A stretch of 11,524 bases of DNA from Lysobacteraceae bacterium (GCA_003449195.1 DMID01000037.1:1-11524), one strand, 5' to 3'; counted from the first letter of the stretch, positions 1 to 8,802 are shown. Translations and numbers: made by a program. Notes: generated by a model not told the origin, from the sequence alone.

Positions 1-1
1 A

Positions 2-2632
2 CGCATACGCGGCTGCCGCAGGCATCGACGCAAGCATGTCCGCGCCGCCACGGGCATTGCCACGTGCACCGTGGCCGGTCATGCCGCTGAACGGGTTGAA
101 GGCCCGGCCATTGCCGCCATACGCCAGGCCGGTGCTGGCCGTCGGCAAGCCATTGTCGATGCGCCCGGCCGCACGGCCTTGCGCGGCGAGCGCGGCCTGG
201 AAATACGATTCGGCCTTGCGCTTCTTGCCGGCCGTCCGATAGACGCGTCCTGCGCCGGCAAGCACCTCGGGCGATTGCGGCGCCAAGGCCAAGGCACGTT
301 GCAGGTAGGCCTCGGCGGTATCCATGTCGCGCATGCCGGCGGCCGCGTTGGCGGCGGCGACCAGCGTGTCCGGGTCATTGGGGGCCAGCTGCAAGGACTG
401 GCCGTACAGCGCGAAAGCTTGCCGCGGGTCGCCGGCCGCTTCGTACAGACGGGCCAGTGCGCCGATCACGGCGGTATCGTCCGGGCGCTCCGCGAGCACC
501 GGCGCCAGCGCCTCGTAGGCACCTTCCAGGTTGCCCAGCTCGCGCATGGCATCCACCTGGCGCAGCACGTAGCCGTTGCGCAGACCCTGATAGCGTTGCG
601 ACTGTGCCGGCGTCATGGCTTGGCCCTGCATCTGGCGCAACACGGCCGACAGGTCGGCATCCTGATGGGCGCGCATCAGCACCGACGCATACTCCAGCCG
701 GCCGTCGATGCCGGGCGAAGCCGCAAGGATTTTCTGCGCCAGCATCAACGCACGCTGACGGCTGCCGATGTCGGCATAGGCACCGGCCAGTTCGGAAGCC
801 ACGTCGGGCTGGGTGCTCAGGTCGCCGAGCGCGGACTCGGTGCGTGCCAGCAGCAATTGCGCCTCGCCGGCCCGGCCCTGCTGCATCAGCAAGCGTGCCT
901 GTGCCGCCTGCTGGTTGACCAGCCCGGCCGCATACAGTGATTTCATCTCGCTGTCGCGCTTGACTTCGGGAATGCGCGACAGGCTGGCGACCACGCCGTT
1001 CCAGTCATCGCCTTCGCGGGCCAGCAGCGCATTCACGTACAAGGCCTCGGGCTTGTCGCCGGCCACGGCCAGCAGGCCGTCCATCACGCTGCGGGCCTGA
1101 TCGGGACGACCGATGCGCTGATACAGGCGGGCCAGATCGAGCCTGACCCACGGGTCGGCCGGGGCATCGATCATCGCCTTCTCCAAGGCGGTCTGCGCGG
1201 CCACGGTATCGCCGGTGGCCAAGGCTTGTCTGGCCTGCGCACGCTGCACGCCGGCCTGCAAGGCGGCAAGGCCGCCGGCCTTTTCCTGCTGCGCAGGCGT
1301 GAGCCTGGCGAACAGCGCGGAAGCCTCGTCGGCACGCCCCTGGCGGGCATAAAGCGCCACCAGCCCCTGCAAGGCACCGGCATTGTCCGGCACCAGCGAC
1401 AAGGCCTTGCGGAAATCCGCCTCGGCGGCGGCCGTGTCGGTCTCGGCGTTTGCGTTGCCGCGCACCACGTAGCCATCGGCTTCACGCGGGCGCAGGGCGA
1501 TCGCCTGGGCGGCCAGCGCCGAGGCGGACGCCGCGTTGCCGGCATCGGCCGCGCTTCCGGCCTGCCGCAGCAGCACCCAGTAATTGGCCGTATCCAGCGC
1601 CGGGCGCCATTTCGCATTGCCGGCCGCCGCCTTGCGCAGCAGTTCCTGCGCTTCGGCAAAACGCTGCTGCTTCAGACGGATGGAGCCCAGCCCGCCCAAG
1701 GCTTCGGCATCGCGCGGATTGCCGCGCAATACCTCGGAAAAGCGGGCTTCGGCCGTGGACAGATTGCCCGCGCCCAGCGCCTTGAACCCGGCGCCGGTCT
1801 GCTCCTGCACGCGTTGCTGCGGCGAGACGACGCTGGCCTTGGACAGGTTGGCCAGTTTCTCGGCTACCTGGCTGTCGTTGGGATTGTCCGCAAGCCACGC
1901 CTGGTACAGCGGCGCGTCGGCCTTGCCGCCGTTGAGCCACAACAGCGCTTGACGCAGGCTGGAACGAGCCATGCCGCCGACATCGCTGCGCGTGGCGAGC
2001 TTGCGCAACTGGGCAATGCCTTCGCGGCGGCTGGGCTCGCGATAGGTCAGCACCTGCGCATAGGCCAATGCGACCGGAGCGTCGTTCGGCCGCGCGGCAT
2101 GCAGCTTGCCCAGACCGTCGCGCGCTTTCGCCCAGCCATCCTGCGTGCCTGCCAGCGACTGGTAATACTCCAGCGCCACGCTGCCCGATGGCGGCTTGCC
2201 GGCGGACATGGCGTCGTACTGTTTCACCGCATCGGCATAACGGCCCGAGGCCGCCGCCGCGCGCGCCTTCTGCAGATCGACATCGCCGGCGTCGCCGCCG
2301 CGGCCGATGGCCACGCGCAGGCGTTGCGCCTGTGCCGAACCGGGATGCCTGGCCTGCAACACGCCCAGGCGCCTTTCGGCATCGGACTTGCGCCCTTGCA
2401 CGAGGTCGATCAGACCCAGGCCCAGCAGCGCATCCGGCTGGGCCGGATCGACGGCCAGCAGCTTCTTCCAGGTATCGGCTGCAAGATCGTCGCGCCCCTG
2501 GTCGTGCCAGTAATTGCCCTGGTTGACCAGTTGCTGGGTGGCAGAAGCGTTCTGCGCCTGCGCGGGGACCGCGATCAGGCACAGGTCGATCATGCCGGCA
2601 AGGTAAAGCGGAGTCAGTTTCGTGCGGAGCAT
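2..2632 (-). CDS. bcsC: BcsC, cellulose export TPR scaffold and outer-membrane pore (3' end outside window)
   Basis: BcsC links the inner-membrane synthase to the outer membrane. A long periplasmic TPR superhelix leads into a C-terminal beta-barrel through which the glucan leaves. The 877 codons visible stay open to the left edge. The ATG at 2632 gives a Sec signal peptide with a PAQA|Q cleavage site near residue 26; its hydrophobic core is odd in holding an Asp at residue 16. Residues 30-815 are TPR-like helical repeats (for example the segments around ADTWKKLLAVDP, AEARFSEVLRGNP and AEADFRKALSLVP). From about residue 818 to the edge the sequence turns Gly/Ala/Asn-rich with an NPF motif, which fits the linker before the barrel. 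The barrel itself lies outside the window. GGAG seven bases before the ATG is a good ribosome site, and the start lies inside bcsZ with a 19-base overlap. Family assignment is firm from repeats, gene order and length. Confidence 0.95.
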   Translation of the reverse strand, partial: MLRTKLTPLYLAGMIDLCLIAVPAQAQNASATQQLVNQGNYWHDQGRDDLAADTWKKLLAVDPAQPDALLGLGLIDLVQGRKSDAERRLGVLQARHPGSAQAQRLRVAIGRGGDAGDVDLQKARAAAASGRYADAVKQYDAMSAGKPPSGSVALEYYQSLAGTQDGWAKARDGLGKLHAARPNDAPVALAYAQVLTYREPSRREGIAQLRKLATRSDVGGMARSSLRQALLWLNGGKADAPLYQAWLADNPNDSQVAEKLANLSKASVVSPQQRVQEQTGAGFKALGAGNLSTAEARFSEVLRGNPRDAEALGGLGSIRLKQQRFAEAQELLRKAAAGNAKWRPALDTANYWVLLRQAGSAADAGNAASASALAAQAIALRPREADGYVVRGNANAETDTAAAEADFRKALSLVPDNAGALQGLVALYARQGRADEASALFARLTPAQQEKAGGLAALQAGVQRAQARQALATGDTVAAQTALEKAMIDAPADPWVRLDLARLYQRIGRPDQARSVMDGLLAVAGDKPEALYVNALLAREGDDWNGVVASLSRIPEVKRDSEMKSLYAAGLVNQQAAQARLLMQQGRAGEAQLLLARTESALGDLSTQPDVASELAGAYADIGSRQRALMLAQKILAASPGIDGRLEYASVLMRAHQDADLSAVLRQMQGQAMTPAQSQRYQGLRNGYVLRQVDAMRELGNLEGAYEALAPVLAERPDDTAVIGALARLYEAAGDPRQAFALYGQSLQLAPNDPDTLVAAANAAAGMRDMDTAEAYLQRALALAPQSPEVLAGAGRVYRTAGKKRKAESYFQAALAAQGRAAGRIDNGLPTASTGLAYGGNGRAFNPFSGMTGHGARGNARGGADMLASMPAAAAYA

Positions 2633-3789
2633 TGCGTTCTCCAGGCAGGCAGCAGGCGCCCGTCAGAAGCGAATCGGTAACGGCGTTCGAACCAGCCCTG
2701 CCCGAACAGGATCAGGGCCATGTCGTAGTAGGAAAGCTGTGCATAGGCGGGCTGTCCACCGGCGGGAACGAGCCTGGCCTGCGCATCGGCCAGACCCGTC
2801 TGCCGCAGCGCCGACAGGTACGGCAGCAACGCGGCGGAAAACCCGGCCGGGGCCTTGCCGCTTGCCGCGCCAAGCCGCGTGTTGACCTTTTCGGCCATGC
2901 CGGCTTGCGTACGCAGCAGTCCGACAGGCCCTTGCAGCGCGGCCAGCACGTCCTTGCGCAGCGGATCGGCAGGGTCGAGCATGCCGGCCCACAGGTAGGT
3001 GCGGATCGCGTCGTAGCTGCCGGTGGCGCCCTTCTCGCCGTCGACGACGAAGGCCTTGCCGTTCCAGGCGATCCAGTCCGGCGAAAACCCGTTCGGCGCG
3101 CTGTCGCGGATCAGCGCCGCGCTGCGCTGGGCCAGGCCCGCCCACGGACCCTTCGGATCGACCCAGGAAAACCGCCGGAACAGCTGCAGCGGCAGATAGC
3201 TGGGATTGAGCAGCGCGCCGTCCGGCCGGATGAACCCGTGCATGCCCGGCAGCACCATCTGGCCGAACCCGGCCAGATCGACCAGTTCGTTCCTGCGGAT
3301 CAGCTGCAGCAGGTTCAGGCCGGCACGTGCCAGCCCCGCGCGCCGCCACAGCCGCGCGCCCTCCAGCAACGCATACGCCATCCACAGATCGGCATCGGAA
3401 GCGCTGTTGCCGTCGATCACGCCCCACTGGCCGCTCTTGGACTTGCCCCACAACCAGGCCGGGAGGTTCAGATCCGGGCGGTTGCCGCAGAGATTGTGCC
3501 GGGTCCACCCCAGTGCACGGTCGAACATCAGCGGGTCGTTGGCGACCAGCGCGAAGAACATCGCGTAGGCCTGTCCTTCCGAGGTGGAGCGGCGGTCTTC
3601 CTGCGACAGATCGACGATGCGGCCGTCCTCCTGCGCGAAACGCGACAGGAAGGACTGCCAGGCTGGCCACGCGCCGCTGCCGCAGGGCACTGCGGCGGAA
3701 GCCATTGCCGGGATCAGACTGCTGCCCGCCATACCGGCCAGCAGCCCGAGCAGCAATCGGCGGCGCCCGACGGATTCTGCATCGTTCAT
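2614..3789 (-). CDS. bcsZ: BcsZ, periplasmic GH8 endo-beta-1,4-glucanase
   Basis: This is a glycoside hydrolase family 8 cellulase of 391 aa. In cellulose operons it trims nascent glucan in the periplasm and is needed for normal polymer output. The proposed general acid is Glu71, in the STSEGQAYAMFFAL segment. The proposed base is Asp260, in GSYDAIRTYLW. DGNSASDADLWMAYAL (residues 127-142) is the conserved GH8 substrate-cleft block. These correspond to Glu55 and Asp243 of the E. coli enzyme. The N-terminus has a GRRRLLLGLLAG stretch followed by a hydrophobic run and AMASA|A near residue 32. This reads more like a twin-arginine signal than a plain Sec signal. The ATG overlaps the bcsB stop as ATGA (4 bases), with AAGGGA upstream, so translation is coupled. 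The gene is full length and all key residues are present. Confidence 0.95.
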   Translation of the reverse strand: MNDAESVGRRRLLLGLLAGMAGSSLIPAMASAAVPCGSGAWPAWQSFLSRFAQEDGRIVDLSQEDRRSTSEGQAYAMFFALVANDPLMFDRALGWTRHNLCGNRPDLNLPAWLWGKSKSGQWGVIDGNSASDADLWMAYALLEGARLWRRAGLARAGLNLLQLIRRNELVDLAGFGQMVLPGMHGFIRPDGALLNPSYLPLQLFRRFSWVDPKGPWAGLAQRSAALIRDSAPNGFSPDWIAWNGKAFVVDGEKGATGSYDAIRTYLWAGMLDPADPLRKDVLAALQGPVGLLRTQAGMAEKVNTRLGAASGKAPAGFSAALLPYLSALRQTGLADAQARLVPAGGQPAYAQLSYYDMALILFGQGWFERRYRFASDGRLLPAWRTQCSARN

Positions 3790-6089
3790 CGACGATGTCC
3801 CTTGGCAAGCCGCGCCGCGGCACGGCGGTTGAGGTACCAGCGCACCGGCACGGCCAGCGCGATGCAGACCAGCAGCAGGCCCAGCGCCATCAGGATCGGG
3901 TGTCCGGAGAAATACCACTGCAGCCATATCCAGAACGGCAGATGGCCGACATGATAGGTCTGGTTGCCGTCGAGGCTGAGCAGCTTCCTGTCCTGCAGCA
4001 GCACCACGCTGCCCTGGAAATCCTTCAGCGTGGAGGGTTTGAACCAGGCCTCGAAGAAATCCCCCACGCGCTCCGGATTGCCGGTCATCAGCGCGACCAC
4101 GCTGCGGTTGCCGTCCAGCGGCGACTGGAAGCCCATCAGCGCCACGTCGTCGTTGCGCACCGTCAGGTTGACGTCGGCCACGGTCGGCAGATCGGTCCGG
4201 CGCAAGTCGCGGGTCAGGAACGGGGAGAAGTGATCGACCAGCCAGTCGGTCAGCTTCAGCCTGCCGCCGGGATTGGCAAACAGCGGCAGCTTGTCCTGCC
4301 AGCGCGAGAACAGTGGCTGGTTGGTCTGCGAACCGAGCACGAACAGGTCGTCGCCGGCATGCTTGTCCACGTCGTCGGCGGAGATCACCGTGACGTTGGT
4401 CGCCGGGTAGCCGGTGGAAGAGGCCACCCGGCCAAGCACGGTCAGCAGGTTGGTCACATCGTCGGTGCCCGGGGCGTTGGGCATCACCATCGCCGTTTCC
4501 GACAGGTCGGCCATGCGCGTGAACGGGTAGCCGGCATTGGCGAAGGCAGCCAAGTTCGGCATCGCCATGAAATGGTGGAAACCGCTGATGTCGATCGTCG
4601 AATCCGCATCGACCGAGGCGGACACGTCCGGGAAGGTGTTCTTGCACTCCTCCGCCTTCGGCCGGTCGAAGAAGTAGTGGAAGCGCAGCTGGCTGTTGGC
4701 CGAGAAGGCACCGAGCGGCAGCAGCAGCGGCTGCCGGATCGGCATCTTGCCGGCCGGCCGCAGGCGGTCGAGCAGGCGCAACGGCACCGTCTGCGCATAC
4801 GTCCGCCCGTTCAGCGGCAAGGTGGTCACGAAGGCATCGTTGATGGTGACGTTGAGCGCGGACTGGTTCTGTTCGCGCGGCACCGTGTAGCGATACTTCA
4901 GGTCCACCGGGATGCCGGCCTGCCGCCACACGAACAGATCCGGCGGCAGCTGTAGGCCCACCCGGATCAGGTCTGGGCTGTAGCCGCTGACGTTGAGTTT
5001 GGCGGTGTCGCGCACGAGTTCGCCGAACTGGACCGGCCGATCGCTCGACACCCAGCGCGGCGCGTCGTACGGCTTGCGTGCGGCACCCGGCTTGAAATCG
5101 CGGATCACCGCGACGGCCCCGGTCAGCGGCGTGCCGAGCGCGAGCGCGCTGGCCGCGGTCTGCACTTCCGCCGCATCGCGGCCCAGCACCAGCAGCAACT
5201 TGCGCCGCGGATCGGCCGGATTGGTCACCATCGCCACGGTAGGCCCGTTCACCGCCGGCGTCTCGATGCCGGCAGGCAGGCTGCGCGACGTCGCCAGCAC
5301 CACGGCATTGCCGTCGGGAATGGTGTCGAAGGACACCGGGAAATTCGCTCCGCGATAGCCGGCCATCGCACCGAACCACGAGGACAGCGTGCCGGCCGCA
5401 TGCAGCAGCCCGTTGTCCGGACGGCCGGCGAACACGAACGGCAGGCGCAAGCGGCCGGTGTCGCGGTTGTCGAAGAACGGGGCCGGCAGCAGGGTCAGGT
5501 CGTTGGCCAGCGTCAGCGGCTGCAACTGCACTTCCAGGCTGCTGCCGCGGTCGATGCTGGCCCACAGGCTGGTGTGCTCGGGGTCTTCGCAGTCGCGGGT
5601 GTAGTGGCCGATCAGCTGCAGGTTGATGCGGTTGTAGTCGGTGGCCAGGCGCGGGTCGATGTCGATGTCCGACTGCACCAGTTTGCCGGCGCTCGCGGTG
5701 GGCACCGGCAACGTGGCCACGGTGACGTCGTTGACGGTGACCTTGATGTGCGACAGGTCCGGCAGCAGCGCCGGCGAATACGAGTAGCGCAGGTGCAGGG
5801 TGATCTTCTGCACCATCTCGTCGGTGCGCACGCTGAAGGGGATGCCGACCGTGCCCTGGATGCCGCGCAGGGTGATGGCATAGTCGATGCCCAGCTGTTC
5901 CAGCGTGGTCACCTTGTCGCGCATGCCCGGATCGGCCACCTGCGGCAAGGGCGCCGTCAAGGCCGGCGCTGCGGTCTGCGGTGTGGTCTGGGCCTGCCCC
6001 AGTCCGATGGCACACGTCAGCCCCGCAAGCAGACCGAGCAGACGCACGCCGCGCAACCGCCCCGTGCCCCGTGAAATACGCTGATTCAT
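3786..6089 (-). CDS. bcsB: BcsB, periplasmic membrane-anchored cellulose synthase subunit
   Basis: BcsB forms the periplasmic dome over the BcsA channel, and its C-terminal helix is required for BcsA activity. The predicted protein is 767 aa. A basic N-terminus and hydrophobic core (residues 11-31) form a signal peptide with a likely cut after GQA, near residue 33. The mature part has the alternating jelly-roll and flavodoxin-like domains of the family. Recognisable landmarks are GVGIPFSV-like sequence at 80-87 (here TVGIPFSV), CEDP at 167-170 followed by SLW, and CKNTFPDVSASVD in the second half. The C-terminus has an amphipathic FWIWLQWYF stretch and one membrane helix (about 730-752) ending in a basic tail. 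The ATG shares its A with the bcsA TGA (TGATG), and a GGAGAGGAG ribosome site lies inside the end of bcsA. The same frame is open far upstream, but that part is only a shadow of bcsA. Confidence 0.96.
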   Translation of the reverse strand: MNQRISRGTGRLRGVRLLGLLAGLTCAIGLGQAQTTPQTAAPALTAPLPQVADPGMRDKVTTLEQLGIDYAITLRGIQGTVGIPFSVRTDEMVQKITLHLRYSYSPALLPDLSHIKVTVNDVTVATLPVPTASAGKLVQSDIDIDPRLATDYNRINLQLIGHYTRDCEDPEHTSLWASIDRGSSLEVQLQPLTLANDLTLLPAPFFDNRDTGRLRLPFVFAGRPDNGLLHAAGTLSSWFGAMAGYRGANFPVSFDTIPDGNAVVLATSRSLPAGIETPAVNGPTVAMVTNPADPRRKLLLVLGRDAAEVQTAASALALGTPLTGAVAVIRDFKPGAARKPYDAPRWVSSDRPVQFGELVRDTAKLNVSGYSPDLIRVGLQLPPDLFVWRQAGIPVDLKYRYTVPREQNQSALNVTINDAFVTTLPLNGRTYAQTVPLRLLDRLRPAGKMPIRQPLLLPLGAFSANSQLRFHYFFDRPKAEECKNTFPDVSASVDADSTIDISGFHHFMAMPNLAAFANAGYPFTRMADLSETAMVMPNAPGTDDVTNLLTVLGRVASSTGYPATNVTVISADDVDKHAGDDLFVLGSQTNQPLFSRWQDKLPLFANPGGRLKLTDWLVDHFSPFLTRDLRRTDLPTVADVNLTVRNDDVALMGFQSPLDGNRSVVALMTGNPERVGDFFEAWFKPSTLKDFQGSVVLLQDRKLLSLDGNQTYHVGHLPFWIWLQWYFSGHPILMALGLLLVCIALAVPVRWYLNRRAAARLAKGHRR

Positions 6090-8239
6090 CAGGCCTGCTC
6101 CTCTCCTGCCGTGGTGCCGCGACGGAACCCCTGCCGCGCGCTGTCGATGATGTACTGCCCGAGACGCTGGAAGCCGCGCGCACTGGCGTGCAGCACTTCG
6201 CCCAGCGACTTGAGGAAGGTTTCCCGGCCGTGCCGGCCCCACTGGTTGATCCAGATGTCGGCACGCGCGAAGGTCGTGGCCACCAGCCAGCGCTCCTGCT
6301 CGATGTTCATCGGCAGGAACTCGATGCTGAAACCTTCCGCATCGCGGTCGTGCCGCACCACGGCCGGGACGGACTGCTCGCGGCCGCGGTGGCTCAGCAC
6401 CAGCCCGATCCTGCTCCCCGGTTCGAGGGGCTCGGGCTGATCCAGACGCAAGGCCATGCCGCCAGTGGAAAAATCGACCGTCGTGCAGGGCAGCTCGCGG
6501 CCATCCTGCAACTGGATGCGGGTGCGGATAGACAACGGCACGCGGTGGGAACGCCGCACCTGCCTGGTTTCGCTGGCCGTGGCCACGACCGCTCCGAGCA
6601 TGATCAGGTTGTAGGCCGTCCAGGCGAGATTGAACCAGATCGTCTGCGCCTCGCCGGTCGAACCGGTCGTCCACAGGCGCAGGATGCCGGCCGCCACGCC
6701 GGCCAGATTCAACACCAGCAGGAACAGATATGGCCGGGCGATCTGCGCATCGAAATAGGCCTTGCGGACCAGCCCCCCCTTGGCGGTGACGTTGAACGAC
6801 CCCAGTTTCGGGTTGATCAGCGCCATCAGCGTCGGACGCAGAATGTACCAGGCCAGCGTGGTCTCGTAGATCTCGTTCCACAACAAGCTGCGATGCCGTC
6901 CCTGCACGCGCAGATTGACCAGGCTTGCCTGGAACAAGTGCGGCAGCGCATAGGCCAGGATCATCAGCGCGGAAGCGTGGATCACGTGCGCGCCGAAGAA
7001 CAGGTAGGCCAGCGGTGCGGTCAGGTAGACGATGCGCGGCAAGCCGTAGAAGAAATGCATCATCGCGTTGCCGTAGCAGATCCGCTGCGCCATCGAGAGC
7101 CCCTTGCCGAACAGGGGGTTGTCGATGCGCGCGATCTGGGCCATGCCGCGCGCCCAGCGGATGCGCTGGCCGACGTGCGCGGACAGGCTTTCGGTCGCCA
7201 GTCCCGCCGCCTGCGGGACCGCGATGTAGGCGCTGTTGTAGCCGCGCCGATGCAGGCGCAGCGCGGTATGCGCATCCTCGGTGACCGTGTCGGTGGCCAC
7301 GCCGCCGACTTCCAGCAACGCCGCGCGCTGGATCACCGCGCAGGAGCCGCAGAAGAACGTGGCATTCCACTCGTCGTTGCCGTCCTGCAGCAGGCCGTAG
7401 AACAGCTCGCCCTCGTTGGGCACCTTGCCGAAGGTGCCCAGGTTGCGTTCGAACGGGTCCGGCGAGAAGAAATAATGCGGCATCTGCACCACGGCCATCT
7501 TCCGGTCGCGCACGCACCAGCCCATGGCCACCTGCAGGAACGAACGCGTGGGCACGTGATCGCAATCGAAGATGGCGACGAAATCGCCCGAGGTCTTCTT
7601 CAACGCCGCGTTGATGTTGCCGGCCTTGGCATGGGCGTTGTTGGTGCGGGTCACGTAATGGACGCCGGCCTCTTCGCAGAACGCCCGGAACTCCTCGCGC
7701 CGGCCATCGTCCAGCAGATAGACGTTGAGCTTGTCCTCCGGCCAGTCCAGCACCGAGGCCGCCAGCACCGTCGCGCGCACCACCGACAGCGGCTCGTTGT
7801 AGGTCGGGATGAACACGTCGACCGACGGCCATGCCTCCTGATCGTCGGGCAGCGGCACCGGCTTGCGCTCCAGCGGCCTGAGTACCTGGAAAAAACCCAG
7901 CACCAGGATCAGGAACGCATACAACTCGGCCATGATCAGGCCGAAGCCCAGCGTCAGGTCGACGAAACTGCCCATGCCCAGGGTCTGCGTGCAGCGCCAC
8001 CAGATGTAGCGGCTGGACACGGCCAGCGACAGGCCGATCATCACCAGCGTGACCAGCCGCCCGCCGCGTTTGCGCACCAGCAGACCGACCACGAACACCG
8101 CCAGCGAGAACGTGAGCTGCTGCACGACATCCATCGGCACCGACACCACGGCCACCAATGTCGCCACGCCGACCGCAGCCAATGCCCAGCCCAGCAGCCG
8201 CGATGGCCCGTAGTGCCGATGTCCCGATGTTTCCCGCAT
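6089..8239 (-). CDS. bcsA: BcsA, catalytic cellulose synthase (UDP-forming) with PilZ domain
   Basis: BcsA is the inner-membrane GT2 synthase (EC 2.4.1.12). It adds glucose from UDP-glucose and threads the chain through its own channel. It is 716 aa. N-terminal membrane helices lie within residues 14-118. The GT2 domain shows DVFIPTYNEP (141-150), DDG (177-179), DCD at 225-227, the TED catalytic-base motif (320-322) and QRIRW (358-362). More helices follow at about 392-553. The gating loop FNVTAKGG is at 482-489. The C-terminal PilZ domain has RxxxR (Arg562, Arg566) and DxSxxG (Asp589, Ser591, Gly594), both needed for c-di-GMP binding, so the enzyme should be c-di-GMP activated. The start at 8239 was chosen because AAGGAGG lies seven bases upstream; an in-frame start 21 codons earlier has no such support. 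All catalytic and c-di-GMP residues are intact. Confidence 0.98.
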   Translation of the reverse strand: MRETSGHRHYGPSRLLGWALAAVGVATLVAVVSVPMDVVQQLTFSLAVFVVGLLVRKRGGRLVTLVMIGLSLAVSSRYIWWRCTQTLGMGSFVDLTLGFGLIMAELYAFLILVLGFFQVLRPLERKPVPLPDDQEAWPSVDVFIPTYNEPLSVVRATVLAASVLDWPEDKLNVYLLDDGRREEFRAFCEEAGVHYVTRTNNAHAKAGNINAALKKTSGDFVAIFDCDHVPTRSFLQVAMGWCVRDRKMAVVQMPHYFFSPDPFERNLGTFGKVPNEGELFYGLLQDGNDEWNATFFCGSCAVIQRAALLEVGGVATDTVTEDAHTALRLHRRGYNSAYIAVPQAAGLATESLSAHVGQRIRWARGMAQIARIDNPLFGKGLSMAQRICYGNAMMHFFYGLPRIVYLTAPLAYLFFGAHVIHASALMILAYALPHLFQASLVNLRVQGRHRSLLWNEIYETTLAWYILRPTLMALINPKLGSFNVTAKGGLVRKAYFDAQIARPYLFLLVLNLAGVAAGILRLWTTGSTGEAQTIWFNLAWTAYNLIMLGAVVATASETRQVRRSHRVPLSIRTRIQLQDGRELPCTTVDFSTGGMALRLDQPEPLEPGSRIGLVLSHRGREQSVPAVVRHDRDAEGFSIEFLPMNIEQERWLVATTFARADIWINQWGRHGRETFLKSLGEVLHASARGFQRLGQYIIDSARQGFRRGTTAGEEQA

Positions 8240-8284
8240 CACTTCCCCTCCTTGCGCACCGGGATTCCCGTACGAGACCCGTCC

Positions 8285-8301
8285 TGCCCGGCAAGCGGGC
8301 A
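8285..8301 (-). repeat. GC-rich hairpin in the bcsP-bcsA intergenic gap
   Basis: TGCCCG and CGGGCA form a perfect 6-bp stem around a 5-base loop, inside the 102-base gap between the bcsP-like gene and bcsA. It sits about 45 bases upstream of the bcsA start. No U-run follows, so it is not a standard intrinsic terminator. It may act on mRNA stability or processing ahead of the synthase gene. That role is inference. Confidence 0.4.
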
Positions 8302-8341
8302 TTCGGACATCGCGCGGGACATCCCCCCGTGCCTGTATGAG

Positions 8342-8728
8342 CTAGTTGGACGCCCTGAGCTTGCGCAACGGGCTGGCCGATTTGTCGATGTCGGCGGCGT
8401 CGCCTGCGGCAAGGATCTTTTCGAACAGCGCGCGCAGCGGACGCCCCTTCATTCCCGGGGAGACCGCAGCCACAGCCCGGGCCGGCACCGCCTGTTGCAC
8501 GGCTGGCCGCACGGACTGGGTTGCCGGCGGCGCGGAATCGACGGGCGCAACCGCGGCTGCCTCGTCGCTTTCCAGCGTCGTGGATGAAGCGGCCACCGTG
8601 CGCAACCGGTCGCGCGAAAAATCACGGTAACCATCGTCGGCCGACGCAAGCCCCAGCCGCGAGAACAGGCCGGAAACGTCGTCGTCCCGGCCGTCGTCGG
8701 GCCTGTCTGTCTTTTTCGATTTGGACAT
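8342..8728 (-). CDS. bcsP: Small BcsP/BcsR-like cellulose biosynthesis accessory protein
   Basis: This predicted protein of 128 aa sits directly before bcsA, the slot where many proteobacteria carry bcsP, bcsO or bcsR. The N-terminus is very polar (KSKKTDRPDDGRDDD, residues 3-17). It leads into a short helical motif, DVSGLFSRLGLASADDGYRDFSRDR (17-41), of the 'D-[DIV]-x-x-LF-x-x-G...Y' kind seen in BcsP/BcsR proteins. A Pro/Ala/Val-rich low-complexity linker (about 48-93) follows. The C-terminal helical block is PLRALFEKILAAG...SPLRKLRASN (97-128). No signal peptide or membrane segment is visible, so it should be cytoplasmic. The ATG at 8728 was chosen for GAGAAG just upstream; the longer open frame to 8950 would run into bcsD. 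The symbol is by position and motif resemblance. BcsO or BcsR are the alternatives. Its function in this group is not established. Confidence 0.72.
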   Translation of the reverse strand: MSKSKKTDRPDDGRDDDVSGLFSRLGLASADDGYRDFSRDRLRTVAASSTTLESDEAAAVAPVDSAPPATQSVRPAVQQAVPARAVAAVSPGMKGRPLRALFEKILAAGDAADIDKSASPLRKLRASN

Positions 8729-8768
8729 CGTCTTCTCGGATTCGCATCGAAACGGGGGAGAGGTACTG

Positions 8769-8790
8769 CCCTGCCATCCGGATGACAGGG
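8769..8790 (-). repeat. Loop-proximal 22-nt inverted repeat between bcsD and bcsP
   Basis: Two 11-base arms meet directly here (CCCTGTCATCC then GGATGGCAGGG on the minus strand). They pair fully if one U-G wobble is allowed. On the plus-strand RNA the same position is a C-A mismatch, so the hairpin is favoured in the direction of transcription. It lies in the 74-base gap after the bcsD stop and is not followed by a U-run. It may be an mRNA processing or stabilising element that adjusts the ratio of bcsD to the downstream genes. Confidence 0.5.
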
Positions 8791-8802
8791 AAAGGCCATC
8801 CG

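Noticed and set aside
6090..8294. Upstream extension of the bcsB frame through all of bcsA
   Set aside because: The frame is open only because of high GC. The extension overlaps the real bcsA frame and has no signal peptide, whereas the start at 6089 gives one plus a ribosome site.
5981..8587. 868-codon open frame on the plus strand across bcsA
   Set aside because: It is antisense to a BcsA with all motifs intact. Its product is low-complexity His/Gln/Arg-rich, typical of the complement of a GC-rich gene.
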